Positions 1 through 12,719 of a DNA stretch of 64,000 nt are shown piece by piece. The DNA comes from Aristolochia californica (Eukaryota; Streptophyta; Magnoliopsida; Piperales; Aristolochiaceae): positions 15,471,981-15,535,980 of the forward strand of contig JARWKL010000008.1 of assembly GCA_029961685.1 (NCBI GenBank), given 5' to 3'. Position 1 is the stretch's first letter. Every line of letters starts with the position of its first letter. Under the pieces are notes generated by a model. It was not told the origin of the DNA. It made no database searches and was given only the letters and a program-made list of their open reading frames with translations. Position numbers and translations under genes: made by a program.

Positions 1-3000
1 AGGGATTGTAAACTCTTTTTAGTTTTTATATTTCAGGTTCTGCAATCGTCGAGAAAAGGGGAGGCGGGGGATTTTTCTTTGAGTGTTGACTCCCTATCCA
101 TAAGTCATTCCTTAAAAAAATATAGCCCATTATGCATAATAAATCACTTTACAATCATCTATGATCGTTAAGTCAACTTTTAGTAAATAGGCAAAATAAT
201 GGCTTGTTTGACTCGGGTAAATATTCCACCAGATGTTCACTTGAGAATTTAATGTTATTCCCTTTAAATTGTTTGGATCCATAGGTCATTTGCATCTTGA
301 ACATGTTTCAAGCATGCATATCCATTTTTTAAAACATGTGTAGAAAATTCTCTTTCTTATAAAATTTTGAGGTATTAGGGTTGAACTAGGGGAATTTCCC
401 AAACTTTAATAACAAAAATTTTGGGTTCATATGTGGTGTGTGAATAAATGTTCCTTACATTTGTTGATTGTCCTAACGTCCTACCATACATGAACTCTAA
501 ATTTTTCAATTTTTTGTGATCTATTTTCCTTTTATCTCTTTTTTTGTTTACGAGATAATGGGGAAGTGATAACTCAAGCTTTGATTTAAGAAAAAAGTAT
601 ACATCTAAAATGGAAATGCACAATGCACAAATGTAGAGAGAGATAATTACAAAAATTGTTTGTAATTTTTATGGATTGTAAACTCTTTTTAGTTATTATA
701 TATCAGGTCTAGCAATCATTGGGAAAAGGGGGAGGTAGAGGATTTTTAACTCAGTGTTGACTCCCAATCCATAAATCAATCCTTACAAAAAATAAAGCCT
801 GTTATGCATGATAAATCAATTTACTATCATCTATGATCGTTAGGTCAGCTTTTTTTAAATCAGCAAAATAATAGCTTGTTCGTCTCAGGTAAATTTCCCG
901 CCGGACGTTCACTTGCGAAGTTAATGTTATTCTCTTTAAAAGGTTTGGACCCATGGGTCATTTGCATCTTTAATATGTTTCAAGCATGCATATCCATTTT
1001 TTAAAACATGTGTAGAAAAATCTATTTCTTATAAAATTCCGAGCTATTAGGATTGAACTAGTGGAATTTCCCAAACTTGGATAACAAAACTTTTGTGTTC
1101 ATTTGTGGTGTGTGAATAAATTTTCCTTACTAACATTTTTTTATTGCTTTAAATTCTTTCCATCCATAAACTCTCAAATTTTCATTTTTTTGTGATCTAT
1201 TTGCCTTTTATCTCTTGTTTTGTTTACGAGATGAAGGGAAAGTGAAAACTCAAGTTTTGATTTAAGAAAAAAGTATACCTCTAAAATGGAAATGCACAAC
1301 GCACAAATGTAGAGAGAGATAATTCCAAAAAGTCTCTGTAATTTTTTGGCCATGTAAATTCTTTTTAGTTTTTATATATTTGGTTCTTTAATAGTCCGGA
1401 AAAGGTGGGGGCAGGAGATTTTTATTTGAGTGTTGACTCCAATCCATAAGTCATGACTTACAAAAATATAGCCCGTTATGCATGATAAATCACTTTACAA
1501 TCATCTATGATCGTTAGGTCAGCTTTTAGTAAATGGGCAAAATAATGGCTTATTTGACTCAGGAAAATAGCCCACCGCACGTTCACTTGAGAATTTAATG
1601 TTATTCTCTTTTAAAGGTTTGGATCGATAGGCCATGTGCATCTTTAACATGTTTCGAGCATGCAAATCCATTTTTTAAAACATGTGTAGAAAAATCTCTT
1701 TCTTATAAAATTCTAAGCTACTAGTGTTGAACTAGTGGAATTTCCCAAAGTTGGATAACAAAACTTTTGTGTTCATTTGTGGTGTATGAATAAATTTTCT
1801 TTACTTATATTTTTTTATTTCTTTAAATTCTTTCCATACATAAACACTAAAATTTTCATTTTGTTGTGATCTATTTGCCTTTTAACACTTTTCTCGTTTA
1901 CGAGATGAAGGGAAAATGAAAACTCATGTTTTGATTTAAGAAAAAGTATACATCTAAAATGGAAATGCACAATGTATAATAGTAGAGAGATAATTCCAAA
2001 AAGTGTCTGTAAACTCTTTTTAGTTTTTATATATCAGGTTTTGTCGTTCGTCGAGAAAAGGTGGAGGCGGGAGATTTTTATCTGGGTGTTGACTCCCAAT
2101 GCATAAGTCATTCCTTACAAAAATATAGCCCGTAAGGCATGATAAATCACATTACAATCATCCATGATCGTTAGTTCAGCTTTTTGTAAATGGGCAAAAA
2201 ATGGCTTGTTTGACTCGGGTAAATATCCCACCACTCGTTCACTTGAGAATTTAATGTTATTATCTGTAAAAGGTTTGGATCCATAGGTCATTTGCATCTT
2301 TAACATGTTTCAAGCATGCAAGTCCATTTTTTTAAAACATGTGTAGAAAAATCTCTTTCTTATAAAATTCCGAGCAATTAGGGTTGAACTAGTGGAATTT
2401 CCCAAACTTGGATAACAAAACTTTTGTGTTGATATGTGGTGTTTGAATAAATTTTCTTTACTTAAATTTTTTTATTGCTTTAAATTCTTTCCATTCATAA
2501 ACTCTAAAATTTTCATTTTGTTGTGATCAATTTGGCTTTAATCTTAGTTTTTGGTTTACGAGATGAAGGGAAAGTGAAAACTCAAGTTTTTATTTACGAA
2601 AAAAGTATACATCTAAAAAGGAAATGCACAATGCACAAATGTCGAGAGGGATAATTCCTAAAAGTGTCTGTAATTTTTAGGGATTGTAAACTCTTTTTAG
2701 ATTTTATAAATCAGGTTCTGTAATCGTCAGGAAAAAGGGGGAGGCGGGGGATTTTTAACAGAGTGATGACTCCCAATCCATAAGTCATTCCTTTCAAAAA
2801 TATAGCCCGTTACGCGTGATAAATCCCTTTACAATCATCCATGATCGATAGGTCAGCTTTTTGTAAATGGGCAAAATAATGGGTTGTTTGACTTGTGTAA
2901 ATATCCCACCGTACGTTCACTTTAGAACTTCATGTTATTCTCTTTAAAAGGTTTGGATCCATAGGTCATTTGCTTCTTTTACTTGTTTCAAGCATGCATA

Positions 3001-6000
3001 TCCACTTTTTAAAACATGTGTAGAAAAATCTCTTTCTTATAAAATTCCGAGCTATTTGGGTTGAACTAGTGGAATTTCCCAAACTTGGATAACAAAACTT
3101 TTGTGTTCATTTTTGGTGTGTGAATAAATTTTCTTTACTTACAATTATTTATTCCTTTAAATTCCTTCCATACATAAACTCTAAAATTTTCATTTTGATG
3201 TGATCTATTTGCCTTTGATCTCTTTTTTTGTTTACGAGCCGAAGGGAAAGTGTAAACACTAGCTTTGATTTAAGAAAAAAATATACATCTAAAATGGAAA
3301 TGCACACTGCACTAAAGTAGAGAGAGATAATTACAAAAAGTGTCTGTAATTTTTAGGGATTGTAAACTCTTTTTAGTTTTAATATATCAAGTTTTTCTAT
3401 CGTTAAAAGAGGAGGCGGGGGATTTTTAACTGAGTGTTGACTCCCAATCAATAAGTCATTTCTTACAAAAATATAGCCCATTACGCATGATAAATCATGT
3501 TACAATCATCTACGATCGTTAGGTTAGCTTTTTTTAAATGGGCAAAATAATGACTTGTTTGACTCGGGTAAATATCCCACCGCACATTCACTTGAGAATT
3601 TAATTTTATTCTCTTTAAAAGGTTTGGATGCATAGGTCATTTGATTCTTTAACATGTTTCAAGCATGCATGTACATTTTTTAAAACTTGTGTAGAAAAAT
3701 CTCTTTCTTATAAAATTCCGAGCTATTAGGGTTGAACTATTGGAATTTCCAAAACTTGGATAACAAAATTTTTGTGTTCATTTGTGGTGTGGGAATAAAT
3801 TTTCTATACTTACATTTGTTTATTGCTTTAAATTATTTCCATACATAAACTCTAAAATTTTCATTTTGTTGTGATTTATTTGCCTTTGATGTCTTTTTTT
3901 GTTTACTAGATGAAGGGAAATTGAAAACTCAAGTTTTGATTTAAGAAAAAAGTATACATCTAAAATGGAAATGCACAATGCAGAAATGTCAAGAGAGATA
4001 ATTCCAAAAAGTGTCATTAATTTTGATGGATAGGAAACTCTTTTTAGTTTTTATATATTAGGTTCTTCAATAGTCGGGACAAGGGGAGGCGGGTGATTTT
4101 TAAGAGAGTGTTGACTCCCAATCCAAAAGTCATTCCTTACAAAAATATAGCCCATTACGCAAGATAAATCACTTTTCAATCTTCTATGATCGATAGGTCA
4201 GCTTTTTGTAAATGGGCAAAATAATGGCTTGTTTGACTCAGGTAAATGTCCCACCGCACGTTCACTTGAGAATGTAATGTTGTTCTCTTTGAAAATTTTG
4301 GATCCATTGGTCATTTGCATCTTTAACATGTTTCAAGTATGCATATCCATGTTTTAAAACATTAGTAGAAAAGTCTCTTTTTGATCAAATTCCGAGCTAT
4401 TAGGGTTGAACTAGTGCAATTTCCCAAACTTGGATAATAAAACATTTTTGTTCATTTGTGGTGTGAGAATAAATTTTATTTACTTACTTTTGTTTATTGC
4501 TTTAAATTCTTTTCATACATAAACTCTAAAATTTTCATTTTGTTGGAATCTATTTGCCTTTTCTCTCTTTTTATTCTACGAGATGAAGGGAAAGTGAAAA
4601 CTCAAGCTTTGATTTAAGAAAAATGTATAAATCTAAAATGGAAATGCGTAGTGCACAAATTTAGAGAGAGATAATTCCAAAAAAGTGTCTTTAATATATT
4701 GGGATTGTAAACTCTTTTTAGTTTTTATATACCAGGTTCTGCAATCGTTGGGAAAAGGGGGAGGCAGAGATTTTTAACTGAGTGTTGATTCCCAATCCAT
4801 AAGTCATTCCTTACAAAAATATAGCCCGTTACACATGATAAATCACTTTACAAGCATCTATGATCTTTATGTCAACTTTTCGTAAATGGGTAAAATAATG
4901 GCTAGTTTGACTCAGGTAAATATCCCACTGCATGTTCACATGAGAATTTAATGTTATTCTCTTTAAAAGGTTTGGATCCATTGGTCATTTGTATCTTTAA
5001 CTTGATTCAAGCATGCACATCTATTTTTTAAAACATGTGTAGGAAAATCTCTGTTTATAAAATTCCAAGCTATTAGGGTTGAACTAGTGGAATTTCCCAA
5101 ACTCTGATAACAAAACTTTTGTATTCATTTGTGGTGCGTGAATAAATTTTTTTTCTTACTTTTTTTTATTTCTTTAAATTCTTTCCATACATAAACTCTA
5201 AAATTCTCATTTTGTTGTGATCTATTTGCCTTTGATCTCTTTTTTTGTTTACGAAATGAAGGGAAAGTGAAAACTCAAGCTTCGATTTAAGAAAAAAGTA
5301 TACATCTAAAATGGAAATGCACGATGCACAAATGTAGAGAGAGAAAATTCTAAAAAGTGTCAGTAAATTTTAGGGATTGTAAACTATTATTAGTTTTTAT
5401 ATATCAGGTTATGCAATCGTCGGGAAAAGGGCAAGGTGGCGGAATTTTATTTGAGTCAATGCCTTAAAAAAATATAGCCCATTATGCATGATAACTCCCT
5501 TTACAACCATCTATGATCGTTAGCTAAACTATTAGTAATTGGGCAAAAAATGGCTTGTTTGACTCGGGTAAATATCCCACCGGATGTTTACTTGAGAATT
5601 TAATGTTATTCTCTTCCAAAGGTTTGGATCAATAGGTCATTTGCATCTTGAACAAGTTTCAAGCATGCATATCCATTTTTTAAAACATGTGTAGAAAAAT
5701 CTGTTTATTATAAAATTCTGAGCTATTAGGGTTGAACTAGTGGAGTTTCCTAAACTTGGATAACAAAAATTTTGGGTTCATTTGTGGTGTGTGAATAAAT
5801 TTTCTTTACTTAAATTTTTTTATTACTTTAAATTTTTACCATACATAAACTCTAAAATTTTTATTTTGATGTGATCTATTTTCCTTTTATCTCTTTTTTT
5901 GTTTATGAGATAAAGGGAAAGTGAAAACTCAAGTTTTGATTTAAGATAAAAGTGTATATCTAAATTGTAAATACACAAGGCACAAATGTAGAGAGAGATA

Positions 6001-9000
6001 ATTCTAAAAAGTCTCAGTAATTTTTAGGGAATGTAAACTCTTTTTAGTTTTTATAAATCAGGTTTTGCAATCGCCAGGAAAAGGGGGAGGCGGGGGATTT
6101 TTAACTGAGTGTTGACTCCCAATCCATAAGTCCTTCCTTTCAAAAATATTGCCCATTACGCATGATAAATCACTTTACTATCATATATGATCGTTAGGTC
6201 AACTTTTTGTAAATAGGCAATATAATGGCTTGTGTGTCTCAGGTAAATTTCCCACCGCACGTTCACTTGAGAATTTAATGTTACTCTCTTTTAAAGGATT
6301 GGATCCATAGTTCATTTGCATCTTTAACATGTTTCAAGGGTGCATATCCATTTTTTTAAAAATGTGTAGAAAAATCTCTTACTTATTAAATTCCGAGCTA
6401 TTAGAGTTGAACTAGTGGAATTTTCGAAATTTGGACAACAAAACTTTTGTATTCATTAGTGGTGTGTGAATAAATTTTCATTACTTACATTTTTTTATTA
6501 CTTTAAATTCTTTCCATACATAAACCCTAAAATTTTTATTTTGTTGTGGTCAATTTGCCTTTTATCTCTTGTTTTGTTTACGAGGTGAAGGGAAAGTGAA
6601 AACTCAGGTTTTGATTTAAGAAAAAAGTATACATCTAAAATAAAAATGCACAATGCACAAATGTAGAGAGAGATAATTCTAAAAACCATCCGTAAACTCT
6701 TTTTAGTTTTTATATATCAGGTTTTCCAATCGTCGGGAAATGGGGGAGGCAGGAGATTTTTAACCAAGTGTTGACTCCCAATTCTCCAGTCTTTCCTTAC
6801 AAAAATATAGCATGTTATGCATGACAAATCACTTTGCAATCATCTATGATCGTTAGGTCAGCTTTTTGTAAATGAGCAAAATAATGGCTTGTTTGACACG
6901 GGTAAATACCCCACCGCATGTTCACTTGAGAATTTTTTATGTTATTCTCTTTAAAAGGTTTGGATCCATAGGTCATTTGCATCTTTAACATGTTTCATGC
7001 ATGCATATCCATTTTTTAAAACATGTGTAGAAAAATCCCTTTCTTGTAAAATTTTGAGCTATTAGGATTGAACTAGTCGAATTTCCCAAACTTGGATAAC
7101 AAAACTTTGTGTTCATTTGTGGTGTGTGAATAAAGTTTATTTACTTACATTTTTTTATTGCTTTAGATTTTTCCAAACATAAACTCTAAAATTTTCATTT
7201 TGTTGTGATCTATTTTCCTTTTATCTTTTTTTTTTTTTTGTTGACGAGATGAAGGGAAAGTGAAAACTCAAGTTTTGATTTAAGAAAAAAGTATACATCT
7301 AAAATGGAAATGCCCAATGAACAAATTTAGAGAGAGATAATTCCTAAAAGTGTGTGTAATATTAAGGGATTGTAAACTATTTTTTCGTTTTTATATATCA
7401 GGTTCTGCAATTGTCGGGAAAAGAGGGAGGTAGGGGATTTTTAACTGAGTGTTGACACCCAATCCATAAGTCATTCCTTACAGAAATATAGCCCGTTACG
7501 CTTGATAAATCACTTTACAATCATATATGATTGTTAGGTCAGGTTTTTGCATATGGACAAAAAAATGGCTTGTTTGACTCAGGCAAATATCCATCCACAC
7601 GTTCACTTGAGAATTTAATGTGATTCCTTTAAAAGGTTTGGATCCATAGGTCATTTGCATCTTTAACATGTTTCAAGCATGCATATCCATTTTTTAATTC
7701 ATGGGTAGAAAAATCGATTTCTTGTAAAATTCCAAGCTATTTGCGTAGAACTAGTGGAATTTCCCAAATTTGGATAAAAAAACTTTTGTGTTCATTTGTG
7801 GTGTGTGAATTAATTTTCTTTACTTACATTTGTTTATTGCTTTAAATTCTTTGTATACATAAACTCTAAAATTTTCATTTTGTTGTGATCTATTTGCCTT
7901 TTATCTCTTTTTTTTTTGTTTATGTGATGAAGGAAAATTGAAAACTCAATTTTGTATTTAAGAAAAAAGTATACATCTAAAATGGAAATACAAAATGCAC
8001 AAATGTAGAGAGTGATAATTCCAAAATGTGTCAGTAATTTTGAGGGATTGTAAACTCTTTTTAGTTTTTATATATCAAGTTCTCCAATAGTCGGGAAAAG
8101 GGGAAGGCAATGGATTTTTAATTGAGTGTTGACTCCCAATCCATAAGTAATTCCTTAAAAAAATATAGCCCGTTACACATGTTAAATCACTTTTTAATCA
8201 TCTATGATCATTTGGTAAGCTTTTTCTAATTGGGCAAAATAATGGCTTGTTAGACTCGGGTAAATATCCCACCGCTTGTTCACTTGAGAATTTAATGTTA
8301 TTCTCTTTAAAAGGTTTGGATCCATAGGTCATTTGAATTTTTAACATGTTTCAAGCATGTATATCCATTTATTAAAACATGTGTAGAAAAGTCTCTTTGT
8401 AATAAAATTCCGACCTACTAGAGTTGAACTAGTGGAATTACCCGAACTTGGATAACAAAAATTTTATGTTCATTTGTGTTGTGAGATTAACAAAAATTTT
8501 GTGTTCATTTGTGGTGTGTGAATAAATTTTCTTTACTTATATTTTTTTATTGCTTTAAATTCTTTCCATACGTAAACACTAAAATTTTCATTTTGTAAAG
8601 ATCTATTTGTCTCTTAACACTTTTTTTGTTTACGAGATGAAGGGAAAATGAAAACTCATGTTTTGATTTAAGAAAAAGTATACATCTAGAATGGAAATGC
8701 ATAATGCATAAAAGTAGAGAGAGATAATTCCAAAAAGTATCTGTAAACTCCTTGTAGTTTTTATATATTAGGTTCTGCAATCGTCGGGAAAGGTGGAGGC
8801 GGGAGATTTTTATTTGAGTGTTGACTCCCAATACATAAGTCATTCCTTACAAAAATATTGCCCGTAACGCATGATAAATCGCTTTACAATCATCCATGAT
8901 CGTTAGTTCAGCTTTTTGTAAATGGGCGAAATAATGGCTTGTTTGACTCAGGTAAATATTCCACCACTCGTTCACTTGAGAATTTAATGTTGTTCTCTAT

Positions 9001-9400
9001 AAAAGGTTTGGATCCATAGGTCATTTGCATCTTTAACATGTTTCAAGCATGCATGTCCATTTTTTAAAACATGTGTAAAAAAATCTCTTTCTTATAAAAT
9101 TCCGAGCTATTAGGGTTGAACTAGTGGAATTTCCCAAACTTGGATAACAAAAGTTTTGTGTTCATTTGTGGTGTGTGAATAAATTTTCTTTACTTACATT
9201 TGTTTATTGCTTGAAATTCGTTCCATACGGAAACTCTAAAATTTTCATTTTGTTGTGATCTATTTGCCTTTTATCTTTTTTTTTTCAGAGATGAAAGGAA
9301 AGTGAAAACTCTAGTTTTGATTTAAGAAAAAAGTATACATCTAAATTGGAAATGCACAATGCAGAAATGAAGAGAGAGATAATTTCAGAAACTGTCTGTA
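1..9400 (+). repeat. Array section 1: A-E series and neighbours
   Basis: BamHI-box anchors lie at 275, 947, 1621, 2277, 2955, 3626, 4300, 4974, 5626, 6301, 6962, 7640, 8318 and 9010. Monomer types can be told apart by shared private variants. Type A carries AGATGTT/GGATGTT plus AATTTTGGGTTCAT and occurs at about 0.0-0.64 and 5.4-6.0 kb. It is followed each time by type E, with GTCTCAGG (892 and 6236) and a TTACTATC or TACTATC variant. Type G, lacking the TTTTTAGGGATTG stretch before TAAACTC, occurs at 2.0 and 8.74 kb, and the monomers just before these also match (TAACACTTTT near 1.88 and 8.61 kb). The A-E pair spacing here is 5,344 bp, or eight monomers. Confidence 0.8.
8453..8522 (+). repeat. 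35-bp internal tandem duplication in one monomer
   Basis: The segment starting TAACAAAAATTTT is present twice in direct succession (8,453-8,487 and 8,488-8,522) with a few differences. It explains the long 8,318-9,010 interval (692 bp). Confidence 0.85.
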
Positions 9401-9681
9401 AGTTTTAGGGATTTTAAACTCTATTTAGTTTTCATATATCAGGTTCTGCAATCGTTTGGAAAAGGGGGAGGCAGGAGATTTTTGTTTGAGTGTTGACTCC
9501 CAATCCATTAGTCGTTCCTTAGAAAAATATTGTTCGTTACGCATGATAAATCACTTTACAATCCTCTATGATTGTTTGATCAGCTTTTTCTAAATGGGCA
9601 ACGTAATGGCTTGTTTTACTCGGGTAAATATCCCACCGCACGTTCACTTGAGAATTTAATGTTTTTCTCTTTAAAAGGTTT
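9010..9681 (+). repeat. Representative monomer, with internal landmarks
   Basis: This 672-bp copy serves as a map of the unit. GGATCC is at 9010. The palindrome AACATGTT is at 9035-9042 and GCATGC at 9047-9052. A well-conserved block starting TAGGGTTGAACTAGTGG is at 9111, followed by AATAAA at 9178-9183. GTGATCTATTTGCC starts at 9255 after a T-rich stretch. A purine-rich block (GAGATGAAAGGAAAGTG) starts near 9287. GTATAC is at 9333-9338. The (GA)n stretch lies just after 9370. The G-rich box is at 9458-9477 and TGTTGACTCC at 9491-9500. The unit ends with a block starting CGGGTAAATATCCCACCGC at 9621 and running to the next BamHI box at 9682. These blocks keep their order in essentially all copies; the T-runs, A-runs and CpG sites vary most. 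Confidence 0.93.
9458..9477 (+). repeat. G-rich box of the monomer (example copy)
   Basis: Nearly every monomer has one G-rich box on this strand, close to GGGAAAAGGGGGAGGCGGGG, set in AT-rich DNA and followed by ATTTTT. The four closely spaced G-tracts (three to five, five, two, five) make it a candidate two-layer or imperfect quadruplex. This example has a GGCAGG variant. All boxes are on the same strand, so the array has one quadruplex-prone strand with a spacing of about 668 nt. Confidence 0.7.
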
Positions 9682-10573
9682 GGATCCATAGGTCATTTGC
9701 ATCTTTAACATGTTTCAACAATGCATATCTATTTTTTAAAATATTTGTAGAAAAATCTCTTTCTTATAAAATTCCGAACTATTAGGGTTGAACTAGTGGA
9801 ATTTCTCAAACTAGGATAACAAAACTTTGGTGTTCAATTGTTGCGTGTGAATAAATTTGATTTACTAACATTTTTTTATTGCTTTAAATTCTTTCCTTAT
9901 ATAAACTCTAAAATTTTCGTTTAGTTGTGATCTATTTGCCTTTATCTCTTTTTTGTTTATGAGATTAAGGGAAAGTGAAAAATCAAGTTTTGATTTAAGA
10001 AAAAAGTATACATCTAAAATGGAAATGCACAATGCAACAATGTAGAGAGAGATAATTCCAAAAAGTGTCTGTAATTTTTAGGGATTGTAAACTCTTTTTA
10101 GTTTTTATATATAAGGTTCTGCTATCGTCGGGAAAAGGGGGAGGAGGGGATTTTTATTTGAATGTTGACTCCTAATCCTTAAGTCATTCCTTACAAAAAT
10201 ATAGCCCGTTACGCAGGATAAATCACTTTACAATCATCTATGATCGTTAGGTCAGGTTTTTGTAAATGGGCAAAATAATGGCTTGTTTGACTCAGGTAAA
10301 TATCCCAACCATGTTGACTTCAGAATTTGATGTTATTATCTTTAAAAGGTTTGGATCCATAGGTAATTTGCATCTTTACCATGTTTCAAGAATACCTATC
10401 CATTTTTAAAAACATGTGTGGAAAAATCTCTTTCTTAAAAAATTCCAAGCTATTAGGGTTGAACTAGTGGAATTTCCCAAACTTAAATTACAAAACTTTT
10501 GCATTCATTTGTGGTGTGTGAATAAATTTTCTTTACTTATATTTTTTTATTGCTTTAAATTTTTTCCATACAT

Positions 10574-10582
10574 AAACCCTAA
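10574..10582 (+). promoter_or_regulatory. Telo-box (AAACCCTAA), one of at least 13 at the same monomer position
   Basis: The motif AAACCCTAA starts at 6522, 10574, 11872, 13896, 15906, 45287, 48467, 50469, 53152, 53819, 56530, 57882 and 62577, always in the CATAAACCCTAAAATTTT region. The commoner form in other monomers is AAACTCTAA, one base away. In plants this motif equals a telomere-repeat unit plus two bases and is a known binding site for TRB/telobox-binding proteins. Whether it works here is inference. Confidence 0.55.
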
Positions 10583-10994
10583 AATTTTCATTTTCTTGTG
10601 ATCTATTTGCCTTGTATCTATTTTTTTGTTTACGAGATGAAGGGAAAGTGAAAACTCAAGTTTTGATTTAAGAAAAAAAATATACATCTAAATGGAAATG
10701 CAAAATGCACAAATGTAGAGAGAGATAATTCCAAAAAGTGTCTGTATGTTTTAGGGATTGTGAACTCTTTTTAGTTTTTATACATCAGGTTCTACAATCG
10801 TTAGGAAAAGGGGGAGGCGGATTTTTAACTGAGTGTTGACTCCCAATACAATAGTAGTTCCTTAAAAAAATATAGCCCATTACGCAAGATAAATCACTTT
10901 ACAATCATCTATGATCGTTAGGTCAGCTTTTTTTAAATGGGCAAAGTAATGGCTTGTTTGACTCGGGTAAATATCCCACAGCACGTTCACTTGA

Positions 10995-11040
10995 GAATTT
11001 AATGTCATTTGCATCTTTAACATGTTTCAACAAAACATGT
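10995..11040 (+). other. Two deletions removing the BamHI box of one monomer
   Basis: The sequence passes from TTTAATG directly into TCATTTGC, dropping about 31 bp with the BamHI box, and shortly after from TTTCAACA into AAACATGTG, dropping about 20 bp. This is the only monomer in the window with no box at all (10,353 to 11,651 spans two units). Confidence 0.85.
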
Positions 11041-11954
11041 GTTGAAAAATCTCTTTCTTATAAAATTCCTAACTATTAGGGTTGAAATAGTGGTATTTCC
11101 CAAACTAGGATAACAAAAGTTTTGGGTTCAATTGTGGTGTGTGAATAAATTTTTTTTACTTACATTTTTTTAATGCTTTAAATTCTTTCCATAAATAAAC
11201 TCTAAAATTGTTGTTTTGTTGTGACCTATTTGCCTTTTATCTCTTTTTTTGTTTGTGAGATGAAGGGAAAGTGAAAACTCCAGTTTTGATTTAAGAAAAA
11301 AGTATACATCTATAATGGAAATTCACAATGCACAAATGTAGACAGAGATAATTCCAAAAAGTGTCTGTAATTTTTAGGGAATGTAAACTCTTTTTAGTTT
11401 TTATTTATCAGGTTCTGCTATCGTCGGGAAAAGGGGGAGGTGGGGGATTTTTATTTGAGTGTTGACTCACAATCCTTCAGTCATTCCTTACAAAAATATA
11501 GCCCGTTACGCATGATGAGTCACTTTACTATCATCTATGATCGTTAGGTCAGCCTTTCATAAATGGGCAAAATAATGGCTTGTTTGACTCTGGTAAATAT
11601 CCGAACGCACATTCACTTGAGAATTTAATGTTATTATCTTTAAAAGGTTTGGATCCATAGGTCATATGCATATTTAACATGTTTCAAGCATGTCCATCCA
11701 TTTTTTAAAAACATGTGTGGAAAAATCTCTTTCTTATAAAATTTTGAGCTATTAGGGTTGAACTAGTGGAATTTCCCAAACTAGGATAACAAAACTTTTG
11801 CGTTCATTTGTGGTGTGTGAATAAATTTTCTTTATTTCATTTGTTTATTGCTTTAAATTCATTCCATACATAAACCCTAAAAATTTCATTTTCTTGTGAT
11901 CTATTTGCATTTTAACTCATTTTCTGTTTACGAGATAAAGGGAAAGTGAAAACT

Positions 11955-11984
11955 CAAGATTTGATTTAACAAGATTTGATTTAA
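11955..11984 (+). repeat. 15-bp tandem duplication replacing normal sequence
   Basis: CAAGATTTGATTTAA is repeated at 11,955-11,969 and 11,970-11,984. The usual GAAAAAAGTATACATCT that should follow is missing, so this is a duplication with deletion, probably a template switch. Confidence 0.82.
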
Positions 11985-12719
11985 AATGGAAATTCACAAT
12001 GCACAAATGTAGAGAGAGATAATTCCAAAAAGTGTAGGTAAGTTTTAGTGATTGTAAACTCTTTATAGTTTTTATATTTCAGGTTTTGCAATCATCAAGA
12101 AAAGGGGGAGGCAGGGGATTTTTACTTGAGTGTTGACTCCCAATCCATTCGTCTTTCCTTAAAAAAATATAGCCCGTTATGCATGATAAATCACTTTATA
12201 ATCATCTATGATTGTTAGGTCAGTTTTTTGTAAATGGGCAAAGTAATGGCTTGTTTGACTCGGGTAAATATCCCACCGCACGTTCACTTGAGAATTTAAT
12301 GTTATTCTCTTTAAAAGGTTTGGATCCATAGGTCATTTGCATCTTTAACATGTTTCAACAATGCATATCTATTTTTTAAAACATGTGTAGAAAAATCTCT
12401 TTCTTATAAAATTCCGAGCTATTAGGGTTGAACTAGTGGAATTTCCCAAACTAGGATAACAAAACTTTTGTTTTCATTTGTGGTATGTGAATAAATTTTT
12501 TTTACTTAACATTTTTTTATTTCTTTAAATTCTTTCCATACACATACTCTAAAATTTTCATTTTGTTGTGATCTATTTTCCTTTTATCTCTGTTTTTTTT
12601 TGTTTACGAGATGAAGGGAAAGTGAAAAATCAAGTTCGTATTTAAGAAAAAAGTATACATCTAAAATGGAAATGCACAATGCACAAATGTAGAAAGAGAT
12701 GATTCCAAAAAGTGTCAGT

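Noticed and set aside
3820..4017. A recurring reverse-strand reading frame of about 60-80 codons, for example at 3,820-4,017, 6,498-6,689, 21,127-21,375, 33,221-33,409, 43,893-44,087 and 62,550-62,738
   Set aside because: All come from the same part of the monomer, are shorter than 100 codons, begin at different points, and are broken in most of the 96 copies. No codon-level constraint is visible. It is chance openness of an AT-rich repeat.
9178..9183. AATAAA as a working poly-A signal and TTTTTATATATC as a promoter
   Set aside because: Both recur in most monomers and are expected by chance in such AT-rich DNA. There is no transcript evidence, so I did not annotate them as regulatory sites.
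9440..9480. Possible CENP-B box near the ATCGTCGGGAAAAGG part of the G-box
   Set aside because: The essential TTCG...A..CGGG pattern of the CENP-B box is not met: TTCG is absent at the required spacing.
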